Shown here one piece after another: positions 16,711 to 25,003 of a stretch of DNA of 33,574 bases. The notes below the pieces were generated by a model. That model did no database searches. It was not told the origin of the DNA and saw only the letters and a program-made list of their open reading frames with translations. Location of the stretch: the NCBI GenBank assembly GCA_018336195.1, contig JAGXQV010000112.1:1-33574 (forward strand). Direction: 5' to 3'. The translations under genes were made by a program, and so were the position numbers. Each line of letters starts with the position of its first letter. Within the stretch, counting starts at the first letter, position 1. This DNA comes from Sulfuricella sp. Lineage in GTDB: Bacteria > Pseudomonadota > Gammaproteobacteria > Burkholderiales > Sulfuricellaceae.

Positions 16711-17954
16711 CCCCCATCCATTACCGCAACGGCGAGTTACATATCGAAGACGTGCCCCTCAGCCACCTCGCCGAACATTACGGCACGCCGCTTTACGTGT
16801 ATTCCCATGCCGCTCTGAGCGAGGCTTTCCAGGCTTTCGACCAGGCTTTTTCCGGCACCGACCATCTGGTGTGCTATGCCGTCAAGGCCAACTCCAGCCT
16901 GGCCATTCTCAACCTGTTCGCGCGCCTCGGCGCGGGCTTCGACATCGTTTCGGGCGGCGAATTGCAGCGTGTCCTGGCGGCGGGCGGCAACCCGCGTAAA
17001 GTGGTGTTTTCCGGCGTCGCGAAGTCCGCCGAAGAGATGCGCCAAGCGCTCAACGCCGGCATCCTGTGTTTCAACATCGAGTCGGAAGCCGAAATGGAAC
17101 GGCTCAACCAGGTGGCCGGCAGCGTCGGCAAGATCGCCCCGGTCAGCCTGCGCGTCAATCCCGACGTCGATCCCAAGACCCATCCGTATATTTCCACCGG
17201 CCTGAAGGGCAACAAATTCGGGGTGCCCATCGGCGATGCCGTGCGCCTTTACCAAAAGGCCGCCGATCTGCCCAATCTCCACGTCACCGGGCTGGATTGC
17301 CATATCGGCTCGCAGATCACCGAGATATCCCCGTTCGTCGACGCCCTCGACAAAGTGTTGGCCTTGCTCGATCAGCTCGAAGCGGTGGGCATTCCCATCC
17401 ATCACCTCGACTTGGGCGGCGGCCTGGGCATCCGCTACTCGGACGAAACCCCCCCGCCGGTTGCCGACTACGCCGCCGCGCTACGCGCCAAGCTGGCCGG
17501 GCGGCCCCAAAAAATCCTCGTCGAACCGGGCCGCGCCCTAGTCGGCAACGCCGGGTTGCTGCTCACCAAGGTCGAATTCCTCAAGCACGGCGAAACCAAG
17601 AACTTTGCCCTGGTCGATGCCGCCATGAACGACCTGATGCGTCCTGCCCTCTACGACGCCTGGCACGACATCCAGACGGTGAAGGAAAACGCCGGCGCCA
17701 CCACCGCCTACGAAATTGTCGGCCCGGTCTGCGAAAGCGGCGACTTCCTCGGCCACGACCGCCAACTGGCGCTGGCTGCCGGCGACCTGCTGGCAGTATT
17801 GTCGGCCGGCGCTTACGGGATGAGCATGAGTTCCAACTACAACACCCGCCCGCGTGCCGCCGAAGTCTTGGTGGTCGGCGAGCAGGCGCACCAGATCCGT
17901 CAACGGGAAAGCGTTGCCGACCTGTACCGCCTGGAAACATTGCTTCCCCAATAA
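16707..17954 (+). CDS. lysA: Diaminopimelate decarboxylase
   Basis: A 415-residue PLP enzyme that converts meso-diaminopimelate to lysine. The PLP lysine is Lys60 in CYAVKANSS. DCHIGSQI, DLGGGLGIRY (phosphate-binding glycines), EPGRALVGNAG and the catalytic-cysteine motif GPVCESGDFLG are all intact. An AYGMSMSSNYNTRPR segment near the C-terminus is typical. The ATG overlaps the lptM stop. The usual next gene, dapF, is not present; a structured non-coding stretch and a two-component system follow instead. Confidence 0.97.
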   Translation: MTPIHYRNGELHIEDVPLSHLAEHYGTPLYVYSHAALSEAFQAFDQAFSGTDHLVCYAVKANSSLAILNLFARLGAGFDIVSGGELQRVLAAGGNPRKVVFSGVAKSAEEMRQALNAGILCFNIESEAEMERLNQVAGSVGKIAPVSLRVNPDVDPKTHPYISTGLKGNKFGVPIGDAVRLYQKAADLPNLHVTGLDCHIGSQITEISPFVDALDKVLALLDQLEAVGIPIHHLDLGGGLGIRYSDETPPPVADYAAALRAKLAGRPQKILVEPGRALVGNAGLLLTKVEFLKHGETKNFALVDAAMNDLMRPALYDAWHDIQTVKENAGATTAYEIVGPVCESGDFLGHDRQLALAAGDLLAVLSAGAYGMSMSSNYNTRPRAAEVLVVGEQAHQIRQRESVADLYRLETLLPQ

Positions 17955-17955
17955 A

Positions 17956-18054
17956 GGGGACTACCCCGGTTTAGCGATTTCCCTCCGGGAACCCGGTAAA
18001 CCAGAGGGAAAGCCAAGCGGCTCGCGCAAGTCCTAGCGAATTGCGGGCGCTAAA
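17956..18054 (+). ncRNA. Candidate structured RNA between lysA and baeS
   Basis: About 100 bases with several mutually consistent perfect helices. A small GGGG/CCCC hairpin (17956-17967) comes first. A 7-bp closing stem pairs TTTAGCG (17970-17976) with CGCTAAA (18048-18054). Inside it TTTCCCTC (17978-17985) pairs with GAGGGAAA (18004-18011) and is capped by a CGG/CCG hairpin; GCC/GGC (18012-18021) and CGCAA/TTGCG (18025-18029/18041-18045) form two more arms, giving a four-way junction. A competing pairing, GGTTTA (17968-17973) with TAAACC (17997-18002), would form a pseudoknot and open the closing stem. I know no class it fits. It could be the 3' end of the lysA transcript, the baeS leader or a separate RNA. 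Confidence 0.4.
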
Positions 18055-18180
18055 GTTCTCCCAATTTCCTCCAAGGTTTCCCGCTATTCTGCTAGGCTGG
18101 TGATTGGTCGGTCCGCGCGCCGCTCATGGTGATGATTCGACCGATCAGGATATTCGGCGAATTCAGTCCCTACGAGATAA

Positions 18181-19620
18181 ATGCCCTCCTTCCGTCTTAC
18201 CGTGCAGCGCAAGGTCTTTCTTGCCGTGCTGGCGCTCACCACCGCCACGGTGGCGATCATTTTCGCCTCGACCCAGTGGAATCTCTCGCAGGGGTTTGGC
18301 CGCTACCTGGCCGAGACCGAATTGCAGCGTTTTGAGGGATTGGTCGGCCGCCTGAGTGCCGACTATCGCGGTGCGGGCAGTTGGAAATTCGTGACGGAGG
18401 ATGCCGGATATTGGCACCGTCTTCTGGAAGAACACCGGCGTCCGGAGCATGACCGCCATTTTGATCGGCCTGACGGCCCGCCGCCGGAGAACGCTTTTCG
18501 CGAACGCCGCCCGCCGCCCGGCGCCGGGCACTTCCCACTGGATAAACGTCTTGGCATTGTCGATGCCCAGGGCAAACGGGTGACCGGCGGCGGGGAGGGG
18601 AGCCGCCCCGTTGTCCAGCGCCCGGTAGTGGTCGATGGCCGAATCGTCGGACAACTGGTCCTGGAGGTGCCGCGAATGCCGGTCGGAGATCAGGCTGTGG
18701 CATTTCTGGTGCGGCAGAGCAGTGCCTTGTGGCTGGCCTGCGCTGTCGCCCTGTTGCTCGCCTGCGTTGCCGCGTGGTGGCTGGCGCGCCACTTTCTCGC
18801 CCCGATCCGTCACTTGAGCGCAGCGGCGCGGCAAATTTCCGGCGGTCAATACACGATCCGAATTCCCGTCCAGCAAGGCGACGAACTGGGCGACCTGGCC
18901 GAGGATTTCAACCGCATGGCGGAAACCCTGGCTCATACCGAAGAATCGCGCCGTCAGTGGATTTCCGACACCTCACACGAACTGCGCACCCCGCTCGCGG
19001 TATTGCGCGCCGAGATCGAGGCCCTACAAGATGGCGTGCGTAGCCCCGGCGACGCCAGTTATGCGCGTCTGCACCAGCAGATCATGCAACTCGGCAAGCT
19101 GGTGGACGACTTGCGCTACACCCTCGACAGCAGCGGGGACGGCCCGCCACTCGATTGCCGACAAGTGGCGCCGCTTGCTATCCTGCGCGAAACCGCCGAA
19201 CAGTTTCGGGCGCGTTTTGCCGCCGCGCGCCTAGTGCTGGATTGCGCCGCCCTGGCCGACGATGGCCCGCAACTGTGGGGGGATGCCGACAGGTTGCGCC
19301 AGGTGTTCGTCAATCTGCTGGAAAACAGCTTGCGCTACACCCGCAGCGGTGGGCGCGTGCAACTCACCGCAGGAGTGGCCGCCGGCGGATTGTGGATCCA
19401 GTTCGATGATACCGCGCCGGCCCCCCCCGCAACGGCGCTACCCCATATTTTCGAGCGCTTTTTCCGCGCCGAAGCGTCGCGCAGCCGGACCCACGGGGGG
19501 GCCGGACTGGGGCTGTCGATCAGCAAAGCCCTGGTGGAAGCCCACGGCGGACAAATCAGCGCCGCGCTATCGCCGCTGGGCGGTTTGACGGTACGCATCC
19601 TCCTCCCCTTGGATAAATGA
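18181..19620 (+). CDS. baeS: BaeS-type envelope-stress sensor histidine kinase
   Basis: A 479-residue inner-membrane kinase. It has a transmembrane segment at about residues 12-32, a periplasmic loop of about 150 residues, a second transmembrane segment at about 183-204, HAMP (about 205-258), HisKA with phospho-acceptor His266 (DTSHELRTPLAVLRAEIEAL), and an HATPase domain with NLLENSLRYT, FERFFRAE and GGAGLGLSISKALVEAHGG. The cytoplasmic half resembles Escherichia coli BaeS closely. Residues about 82-120 of the loop are unusually rich in His, Asp, Arg and Pro (EEHRRPEHDRHFD, then PPP and RRPPPG), which may bind metal. The ribosome site is weak. It lies before its regulator with 3 bases between them. 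Confidence 0.87.
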   Translation: MPSFRLTVQRKVFLAVLALTTATVAIIFASTQWNLSQGFGRYLAETELQRFEGLVGRLSADYRGAGSWKFVTEDAGYWHRLLEEHRRPEHDRHFDRPDGPPPENAFRERRPPPGAGHFPLDKRLGIVDAQGKRVTGGGEGSRPVVQRPVVVDGRIVGQLVLEVPRMPVGDQAVAFLVRQSSALWLACAVALLLACVAAWWLARHFLAPIRHLSAAARQISGGQYTIRIPVQQGDELGDLAEDFNRMAETLAHTEESRRQWISDTSHELRTPLAVLRAEIEALQDGVRSPGDASYARLHQQIMQLGKLVDDLRYTLDSSGDGPPLDCRQVAPLAILRETAEQFRARFAAARLVLDCAALADDGPQLWGDADRLRQVFVNLLENSLRYTRSGGRVQLTAGVAAGGLWIQFDDTAPAPPATALPHIFERFFRAEASRSRTHGGAGLGLSISKALVEAHGGQISAALSPLGGLTVRILLPLDK

Positions 19621-19623
19621 AAC

Positions 19624-20310
19624 ATGTCCCACTCCATCTTGGTAATCGAAGACGAAGAAGACCTCGCGCACATCCTGATCGATTATCTGCGCTTCGCCGG
19701 CTTTACCGCCGAGGCGATACACGATGGGCGGCAGGCGCAGGAGCGTCTCGCCAAAGCCCTGCCGGACTTGGTGTTGCTCGATCTGATGCTGCCGGGTGTG
19801 GATGGTCTGACCTTGCTGCGGGAACTCCGCGCCCATTCCGTATATCCGGATGTGCCGGTCATTCTGGTGACTGCCCGGGTCGAGGAAGTGGATCGTCTGG
19901 TCGGCTTGGAAAGCGGCGCCGACGATTACATTTGCAAACCCTTTTCGCCGAGGGAAGTCGTCGCCAGGATCAAGACGGTGTTGCGCCGCAGCCGGGCGTC
20001 GGCGGCCCCCGCCCGCCCGGCGGCCGACCAATTGACCACCGACCCGCAAACGCTGCGGGCTTGCTACGGCGCGCAGCGGCTTGACCTAACCCCCAAGGAA
20101 TTCGAACTGATCCATATTCTAATTGCGCACCCCGGACGGGTGTTCTCGCGTGCCCAGTTGCTGGAGCGGCTTCAGCCGGATAATTTCGAGGTCAGCGAAC
20201 GCGCCATCGACAGCCACATGAAGAATCTGCGCCGCAAGCTCGCGCAAATCGCCCCGGCGCGGGAAATGATCCGTTCGGTGTACGGCGTCGGCTTCGTTTA
20301 CGAAGGCTGA
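19624..20310 (+). CDS. baeR: BaeR-type response regulator (OmpR family)
   Basis: A 228-residue transcription factor. The receiver domain has the acidic pair Glu10/Asp11, phospho-acceptor Asp in LVLLDLMLPGVDGLTLL, and the conserved Lys in DDYICKPFSPREVVARIKT, which is nearly identical to BaeR. The C-terminal winged helix has LDLTPKEFELIHIL, GRVFSRAQLLERL, AIDSHMKNLRRKL and a final YGVGFVYE. It should bind tandem direct repeats spaced about 11 bp; just such repeats lie 62 bases beyond its stop, before the secreted-protein gene. In Escherichia coli BaeSR responds to envelope stress and drives efflux and chaperone genes. Confidence 0.9.
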   Translation: MSHSILVIEDEEDLAHILIDYLRFAGFTAEAIHDGRQAQERLAKALPDLVLLDLMLPGVDGLTLLRELRAHSVYPDVPVILVTARVEEVDRLVGLESGADDYICKPFSPREVVARIKTVLRRSRASAAPARPAADQLTTDPQTLRACYGAQRLDLTPKEFELIHILIAHPGRVFSRAQLLERLQPDNFEVSERAIDSHMKNLRRKLAQIAPAREMIRSVYGVGFVYEG

Positions 20311-20371
20311 TTTTTTGCCGGCGTGCGCTTACCGACTACGCCGCGCCGCATCCTCGCAACAATTTACATCG

Positions 20372-20392
20372 CCTCCCAGATTCCTCCCAGAT
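20372..20392 (+). promoter_or_regulatory. 11-bp-periodic direct repeat, likely response-regulator site
   Basis: CCTCCCAGAT occurs twice (20372-20381 and 20383-20392) with one base between, so the period is 11 bp, one helical turn. This is the usual geometry for OmpR/PhoB-family dimers. It lies 96 bases before the ATG of the secreted Thr-rich protein and downstream of baeR. Assignment to BaeR is by proximity and geometry only. Confidence 0.5.
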
Positions 20393-20487
20393 CGCCTCAT
20401 AGTATGACTATACGGCATCTGCCGAACCGCACCGGGGAATCCCTTGAATCCCGGGTGTCACCCCAATTTTCACAGGAGGTTCTCACC

Positions 20488-21171
20488 ATGAAACGCCAAC
20501 TTATTTCCCTGTCTGCCCTGGCTCTGCTGCTCAGCGGGCCGGCCTTCAGCGCGACTTCTACCACCGCCACCGCCACCACCACGAAGACCCCGGCCGCCGT
20601 CACCAGCTCCAGTGTTTCCGCAGCGGTCGCCGCGCTCAATTTTTCCACCACCTGCAGCAGTGGCGGCACCCGCGTCTCGACCGGCACCTGGGATGCGACC
20701 AGCGGCGCGCTGGCCCTGAGTTCCACGGTTGCCGCGTGTGTCGTTTCCAACGGGGAAACCCACGACGGCACCCGGACGCTGAGCGGCACGTTGCTGCTGG
20801 ACAGCACCACCACCTATAGCGTGGATATCACGGTCAAGGAAAGCTTCACGGTTACCCGCGATGGCGCCACCCAGCTTCAGCACACCTGCACCCTGACCCG
20901 CAAGGGAAGCTTCGATTCCACCACGGATCGTTTCACCGGCACGGTCACCCGTAATAACTGTACCGATACCGGCGAAGTTTGGGATCACCAGCACGGGATC
21001 GAAAGCCTGTTGCGCGACAGCCAAGTAATCGACGTGCCCCAGCCGCCGTCCGGCACCACCCCGCCGCAGCGCGGCCCCGGCGGCGGTGGCCACCAAGGGC
21101 CGGGCATGATGAAGCCGACCACTGGAACAACCACGACCAGTTCGACCAGTACCGCAACCACCGGCAACTGA
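20488..21171 (+). CDS. Secreted Thr/Ser-rich hypothetical protein
   Basis: A 227-residue protein with a clear signal peptide (KRQLISLSALALLLSGPAFS, cleavage before ATS). I recognise no family. After a Thr/Ala-rich stretch comes a domain of about 130 residues with alternating polar and hydrophobic residues typical of beta strands, and four cysteines (TTCSSG, AACVVS, HTCTLT, NNCTDT) that could make two disulfides. The C-terminus is low complexity: Pro/Gly/Gln with GPGGGGHQGPGMM, then a Thr/Ser tail. A textbook AGGAGGT lies 7 bases before ATG 20488, implying strong expression. It follows baeSR and the direct repeat, so it is probably induced by BaeR, and it ends at its own terminator. Confidence 0.75.
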   Translation: MKRQLISLSALALLLSGPAFSATSTTATATTTKTPAAVTSSSVSAAVAALNFSTTCSSGGTRVSTGTWDATSGALALSSTVAACVVSNGETHDGTRTLSGTLLLDSTTTYSVDITVKESFTVTRDGATQLQHTCTLTRKGSFDSTTDRFTGTVTRNNCTDTGEVWDHQHGIESLLRDSQVIDVPQPPSGTTPPQRGPGGGGHQGPGMMKPTTGTTTTSSTSTATTGN

Positions 21172-21191
21172 TTGCCCCGCCTGCACCAACG

Positions 21192-21219
21192 AAAACGGGG
21201 GCCGCAGCCCCCGTTTTTT
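21192..21219 (+). terminator. Intrinsic terminator after secreted-protein gene
   Basis: ACGGGGGC and GCCCCCGT form an 8-bp GC-rich stem with a CGCA loop, followed by a run of six T (21214-21219). The upstream AAAA makes it partly functional in the other direction too, where the glycine-zipper lipoprotein gene ends at 21237. Confidence 0.88.
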
Positions 21220-21236
21220 CTCCTCCGTAGCGGCTG

Positions 21237-21905
21237 TTACAAGCCGGCCAGCAGCATCTTCCCGTCCTCCAGGAACGACACCATGTAGGCGTTCTTTTTC
21301 ACGTCCTTGCCGTTCGAGGTGAGGGTGGTTTCCACCCGGTATTTCTTGTCCTTGGCGGAGGCCGGCAGTTTGAACTTGGATTCGGTCTGATAGCGGCCCG
21401 CGCCGTCGACGGCGGTGAGCTTCTCGGTCTTGGATTCGATAAGCTGGTTTTTTTCATCATAGATCGCGTACTTCTGCTCGACCACCGGCACTTTATCGCC
21501 GTAGCCGACCAGGTCGGTGTTGGAAGTGACCACGACTTCGCGTTCGCCGCTGGCTGCGGGCGCCTGGGGTTTGACCTCGGTCTTGAAAGCGGCGGCCTGG
21601 ATGTCCTTCTTCGGCACCTGGTAGCCCTTTTTCTGTTCGTATTCCTTGTTGATGGTCTGGGCGTCGGCGACTTTCTTGGATTCGAAGTACCAGCCGATCA
21701 GGAAGCCGGCGGCGGCGCCCACCACCGCGCCCTGAGCGCACTTCCCGCCGGTCGCCGAAGCAATGCCGCAGCCCGCGACGGCACCGATGATGGCGCCGAC
21801 GACACGGTCGTCCTGCTTGATCGAACCATCGGGATTGGTGGCGCACGCGGTGCCCAGGAGCGCGGCGGTGACGGCGACGACGAGATGTTGATATTTGCGG
21901 TTCAT
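21237..21905 (-). CDS. Glycine-zipper lipoprotein
   Basis: A 222-residue lipoprotein precursor with a lipobox ending LGTAC (Cys at residue 21), followed by a glycine-zipper segment at about residues 36-75 (VVGAIIGAVAGCGIAS, then GAVVGAAAGFLIGWYF) that can insert in or pack against membranes. The remaining about 145 residues are soluble and beta-rich (EREVVVTSNTDLVGYGD; YRVETTLTSNGKDVKKNAYMV), with no family I can name. It begins 13 bases after the stop of the caspase-like gene, so the two form one transcription unit. It probably sits in the outer membrane facing the periplasm. Confidence 0.82.
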   Translation of the reverse strand: MNRKYQHLVVAVTAALLGTACATNPDGSIKQDDRVVGAIIGAVAGCGIASATGGKCAQGAVVGAAAGFLIGWYFESKKVADAQTINKEYEQKKGYQVPKKDIQAAAFKTEVKPQAPAASGEREVVVTSNTDLVGYGDKVPVVEQKYAIYDEKNQLIESKTEKLTAVDGAGRYQTESKFKLPASAKDKKYRVETTLTSNGKDVKKNAYMVSFLEDGKMLLAGL

Positions 21906-21918
21906 GCGGTTCCCCTTT

Positions 21919-24819
21919 TCACTTGATGACGATGAATGGTTCGTTGAAAATCGCGCCGACCATCTTGGGGGTGGGCGGATGCTCTTCCCCCTTGGTCATT
22001 TCCTTGACCTTCTTGCTGACGAAGGCGTGCAGCAAGGGCGGCGTGATGCGGCCATCCTTCTCCAGGTCGGCCCGTCGCTGAATGATGCCTTCCTTGATGG
22101 CATAGGTAAAGGCTCCGTTTTTCCAGGCGTCGGATTCCAGGGCGGATTGCTTGCCGCCGGCGCCGGAGAGCACCACCACGCCCTTTTCGTCCTCCGCTTC
22201 GTTGAGCATCCCGTTTACATCGTTGTTGATCTTCAGCGACGAGAGGGCGAAGCCGGCGTGGCAGGTGTCGAGGAAGAACACCCCGCGTCCCTTGAGGTTG
22301 GAAATCACGTCCTGGATGGCGTCGCCGGATACCGCGGTCTGCATGACCCGCTCGTCGTCCTTGACGAATTCGATGTCGCGGCTGGCGAAGAAATAGCGGT
22401 TGTTCTTGAGCAAAAAGCCGTGGCCGGCGAGGAACAGGATGCCCACGTCGTCCGTTCCGACGCTGTCGCGTAGCCACGCCAGGCCGCCAAGAACGCTCTT
22501 GCGGGTGGCCTGCTCGTTGGTCAGGACGCGGATTTCCGCCTGCTCGTAGAGGTTGGACGAATACTTGCGGAACATCTCGCTGAAATCCACGGCATCCTTG
22601 GCGGGATAGGTGAGTTGCGCGCCGGCCGGGAGATTGGGGTATTGGGAAACGCCCACCGCCAGCAGGTAGAGCTTCTTGAACTTGAGCGGGGCTTCCGCGC
22701 CGCTGTCCTTTCCGGCGCGGGTGACTCGCAGGGTGGCCGGCTCGGAAACCCCGTTGCGGTTTTTTGCGAGCACCACGATTTCCACTTCCCGCTTGGGTGG
22801 TAGCGCCACCACGATTTCCTGAGTGGCGGACTCGCCACTCCGCTCCGCCTTGGGCAAGCTGCGCTGGGCAATCGAGCGCACCAGCTTGCCGTCGACGCGG
22901 ATTTTCACCTCCTGGGCGGGCGCGTCCAGTGGGCTGCGCACTGCGAATTTGACCGGGGTTTGGGTGGCGCTGGTGGAAATTTCGCTGTCCGACTGCAAAA
23001 TCACCACCGGCGGGAGCATTTGCTGCACGGCCGGTGCGGCAGCCTGCGTATCGGCGAGCCGCAGGGCTTCCCGGTAATCGCCGCCGCTCAAGGTCTGCTG
23101 CACCACCTCGGGGCGGTAGTACTGCTTGCGAAAGCGTCCGATGGAAAAGAAATCCGCCTGCTTGTTGAGCGCTTGGTTGAGGTGCCAGCCCACCAGGGCT
23201 TCGCCGCCTACCGAAGTATCGTAATTGCCAGCGGGCGTCCACAGGATCCAGCGGCTGCGGTCGGGATGGGGAAACAGCGCCAATTGCTCCTGGCCGTCGG
23301 CTCCGCGGTGCCAGCGGATGGTCCCGTCGCCCAGTGCGGCGAGCACCCAGCGCCCGTCGCCGGAGACATTCACCGCCCAGGCTGCGGCAGGCAAGGGTTG
23401 CTCCCAGATTTGCCGGCCCGTCGCGTCGAACTGGCGCAGGGACCATTCGCTTCCCACCACGAAGCGGCCGGCATCCGGGGAAATCGCCAAGCTGCGTGCC
23501 GGCTCCTGGCTGCGCAGCGGCAAGGGACGGCCATTCAGCTTGAGGGCGGTGGTGTTTTTCCAGCCCTCGATGGTCAAGCCGGGAGCGCCAGTGCGCGGCT
23601 CGGCCAAAACCATGCCGCCCGCGCCGTCGGACAACAGTTCTCCGCGCGCCGTGTCGAAAACCACTGCGGCGGAATCGCTCTCGTATTTGAAGGCGACCGC
23701 CCGTCCGTCTGCGGAAACCCGGAAATCCGTCCACATTCCGCGGAAGTCGCCGCGGCTGCCGCGCACCTGAAACACCGGCTTGCCGCGCCCATCCAGGCCG
23801 GCCCAGGCGGGATCGGCACTGGCCGCCGCGATGCCGTCGCCGAGTGGTGCCAGGGACGTTACGATGTTGGCGAAGGACAGCACTTCCTGGCCGGCTCCCT
23901 GCCCCGCTTCGCTCCACGCCACCACCGGGAAGTGCCCGTTCGCCACCTGGGTGCCGCCGCCGAACAGGGTGCGCCCGTCGCGCGACCAGGCGACCCTGCC
24001 GAGATTGCCGAGATTGCCGTCGCGATGGTATTCGGCGCTGTATTGAAGAGACAGGGTGGCGGCGTCGAGCACGTCGACCCGCGGCGCATCCTGATAGCCC
24101 ACGGCGAGCAGGGTTCCGTCGGGGGAAAACGCCACGCTGTAAGGCTTGCCGGCGGGGGCGCGGAGGCGGGCGAGCCGCTCCAGGCCGGTGTTGCCGATGC
24201 GGTAGAGGCGCAGCGAACCGTCCAGCGAGGCCACCGCCAGCCGCCCGTCGCGGGAAAAATCGGCGCCGTAAATGACTTCGTTGTATTCGGGATCGCTGCC
24301 GACGAATTGCAGGTTGCCGCGAAACACCCGCAGACCCTGCTGGCGCAGCCCGACCGCGAGAAATTGGCCGTCCTTCGACCAAGCGAGCTGGTGGATCGGC
24401 GCTTCCAGCCCGGACAGCGTGCCGTTCTTGCGCAGCGTGCCGCTCGCCCGGTCGAACAGGTAGAGGGCGTGGCCCGATCCGCTGAACGACGAATAGCCGC
24501 CCACCGCCACGCTTTCCCCGTCCGGCGACAGGGCCGCCGCATACACCGCGCCGAGCCGGTCGTCGCCGATGGGCGGGCGCAGCACCTGGAGGAGGCGTCC
24601 GCTGTGGCCGTCCCACACCCGCACGGTTTTGTCTTCCGAAGCCGTGACGGCGAAGCGCCCGGCGGCGTCGGCGCTGATTCGGGTAATCAGGGCCAGGTGC
24701 TGGCCGGTTTCGATACGCAGAATGGGCTGCATGGGTAACGTGCCGCCAGCCGGGGGCGCCGCCTGCGCCGGGTTGCCCGCCAGCAGAACCGTCACAACCA
24801 TTGCCCAGAGATAGCGCAT
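21919..24819 (-). CDS. Exported WD40 plus caspase-like (C14) protein
   Basis: A 966-residue protein. ATG 24819 is chosen because GGAGG lies 5 bases upstream; an ATG four codons earlier overlaps that site. A signal peptide (RYLWAMVVTVLLAGNPAQA) predicts export. About residues 35-540 carry WD40-like blades (SEDKTVRVWDGHSGRLL; AALSPDGESVAVGG; VAFSPDGTLLAVGY; VSGDGRWVLAALGDGTIRWH). A beta-rich, Ig-like stretch follows (about 590-690). The C-terminal peptidase C14 domain (about 705-900) has LYLLAVGVSQYPNLP and the catalytic dyad His800 (FLAGHGF) and Cys853 (LDTCHAG). Caspase-like domains cleave after basic or acidic residues; the specificity here is unknown. Its partner gene is the lipoprotein downstream. 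Confidence 0.9.
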   Translation of the reverse strand: MRYLWAMVVTVLLAGNPAQAAPPAGGTLPMQPILRIETGQHLALITRISADAAGRFAVTASEDKTVRVWDGHSGRLLQVLRPPIGDDRLGAVYAAALSPDGESVAVGGYSSFSGSGHALYLFDRASGTLRKNGTLSGLEAPIHQLAWSKDGQFLAVGLRQQGLRVFRGNLQFVGSDPEYNEVIYGADFSRDGRLAVASLDGSLRLYRIGNTGLERLARLRAPAGKPYSVAFSPDGTLLAVGYQDAPRVDVLDAATLSLQYSAEYHRDGNLGNLGRVAWSRDGRTLFGGGTQVANGHFPVVAWSEAGQGAGQEVLSFANIVTSLAPLGDGIAAASADPAWAGLDGRGKPVFQVRGSRGDFRGMWTDFRVSADGRAVAFKYESDSAAVVFDTARGELLSDGAGGMVLAEPRTGAPGLTIEGWKNTTALKLNGRPLPLRSQEPARSLAISPDAGRFVVGSEWSLRQFDATGRQIWEQPLPAAAWAVNVSGDGRWVLAALGDGTIRWHRGADGQEQLALFPHPDRSRWILWTPAGNYDTSVGGEALVGWHLNQALNKQADFFSIGRFRKQYYRPEVVQQTLSGGDYREALRLADTQAAAPAVQQMLPPVVILQSDSEISTSATQTPVKFAVRSPLDAPAQEVKIRVDGKLVRSIAQRSLPKAERSGESATQEIVVALPPKREVEIVVLAKNRNGVSEPATLRVTRAGKDSGAEAPLKFKKLYLLAVGVSQYPNLPAGAQLTYPAKDAVDFSEMFRKYSSNLYEQAEIRVLTNEQATRKSVLGGLAWLRDSVGTDDVGILFLAGHGFLLKNNRYFFASRDIEFVKDDERVMQTAVSGDAIQDVISNLKGRGVFFLDTCHAGFALSSLKINNDVNGMLNEAEDEKGVVVLSGAGGKQSALESDAWKNGAFTYAIKEGIIQRRADLEKDGRITPPLLHAFVSKKVKEMTKGEEHPPTPKMVGAIFNEPFIVIK

Positions 24820-25003
24820 ATCGACCTCCATCCGAATTCGAGATAGCCGGAATTATGCGCCAGGTTGCCGATGCCTACGATAGCCTCGGACCCGCCGATA
24901 TTTCCATATCCAACCGCTCGGGCTGGAAAAACGACCGCTTGTCGGTTTATGCTGGCGCAATCCTGAAACGTTTCCTACCATCCAATCATAAAAGGAGTCC
25001 GCC

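Noticed and set aside
17956-18054. tRNA or HDV-like ribozyme in the lysA-baeS gap
   Set aside because: The 7-bp closing stem recalls an acceptor stem, but the T-arm sequence and loop size are wrong. The helix order recalls HDV, but the P4 region and the catalytic cytosine joiner are missing.
20399-20411. Palindrome ATAGT-ATG-ACTAT upstream of the secreted-protein gene
   Set aside because: Only 5-bp arms, and it overlaps the probable -10 region; too short to call an operator by itself.
21902-24616. 904-codon leftward frame in another phase of the caspase-like gene
   Set aside because: The true frame has a signal peptide, WD40 blades and a catalytic dyad; this one is an Arg/Pro-rich shadow produced by high GC.
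22960-24738. 592-codon rightward frame opposite the caspase-like gene
   Set aside because: Antisense shadow with no domain and no ribosome site.
24930-24975. Sigma-54 promoter for pilE
   Set aside because: TGGC at about 24952 is not followed by a GC element at the required spacing.
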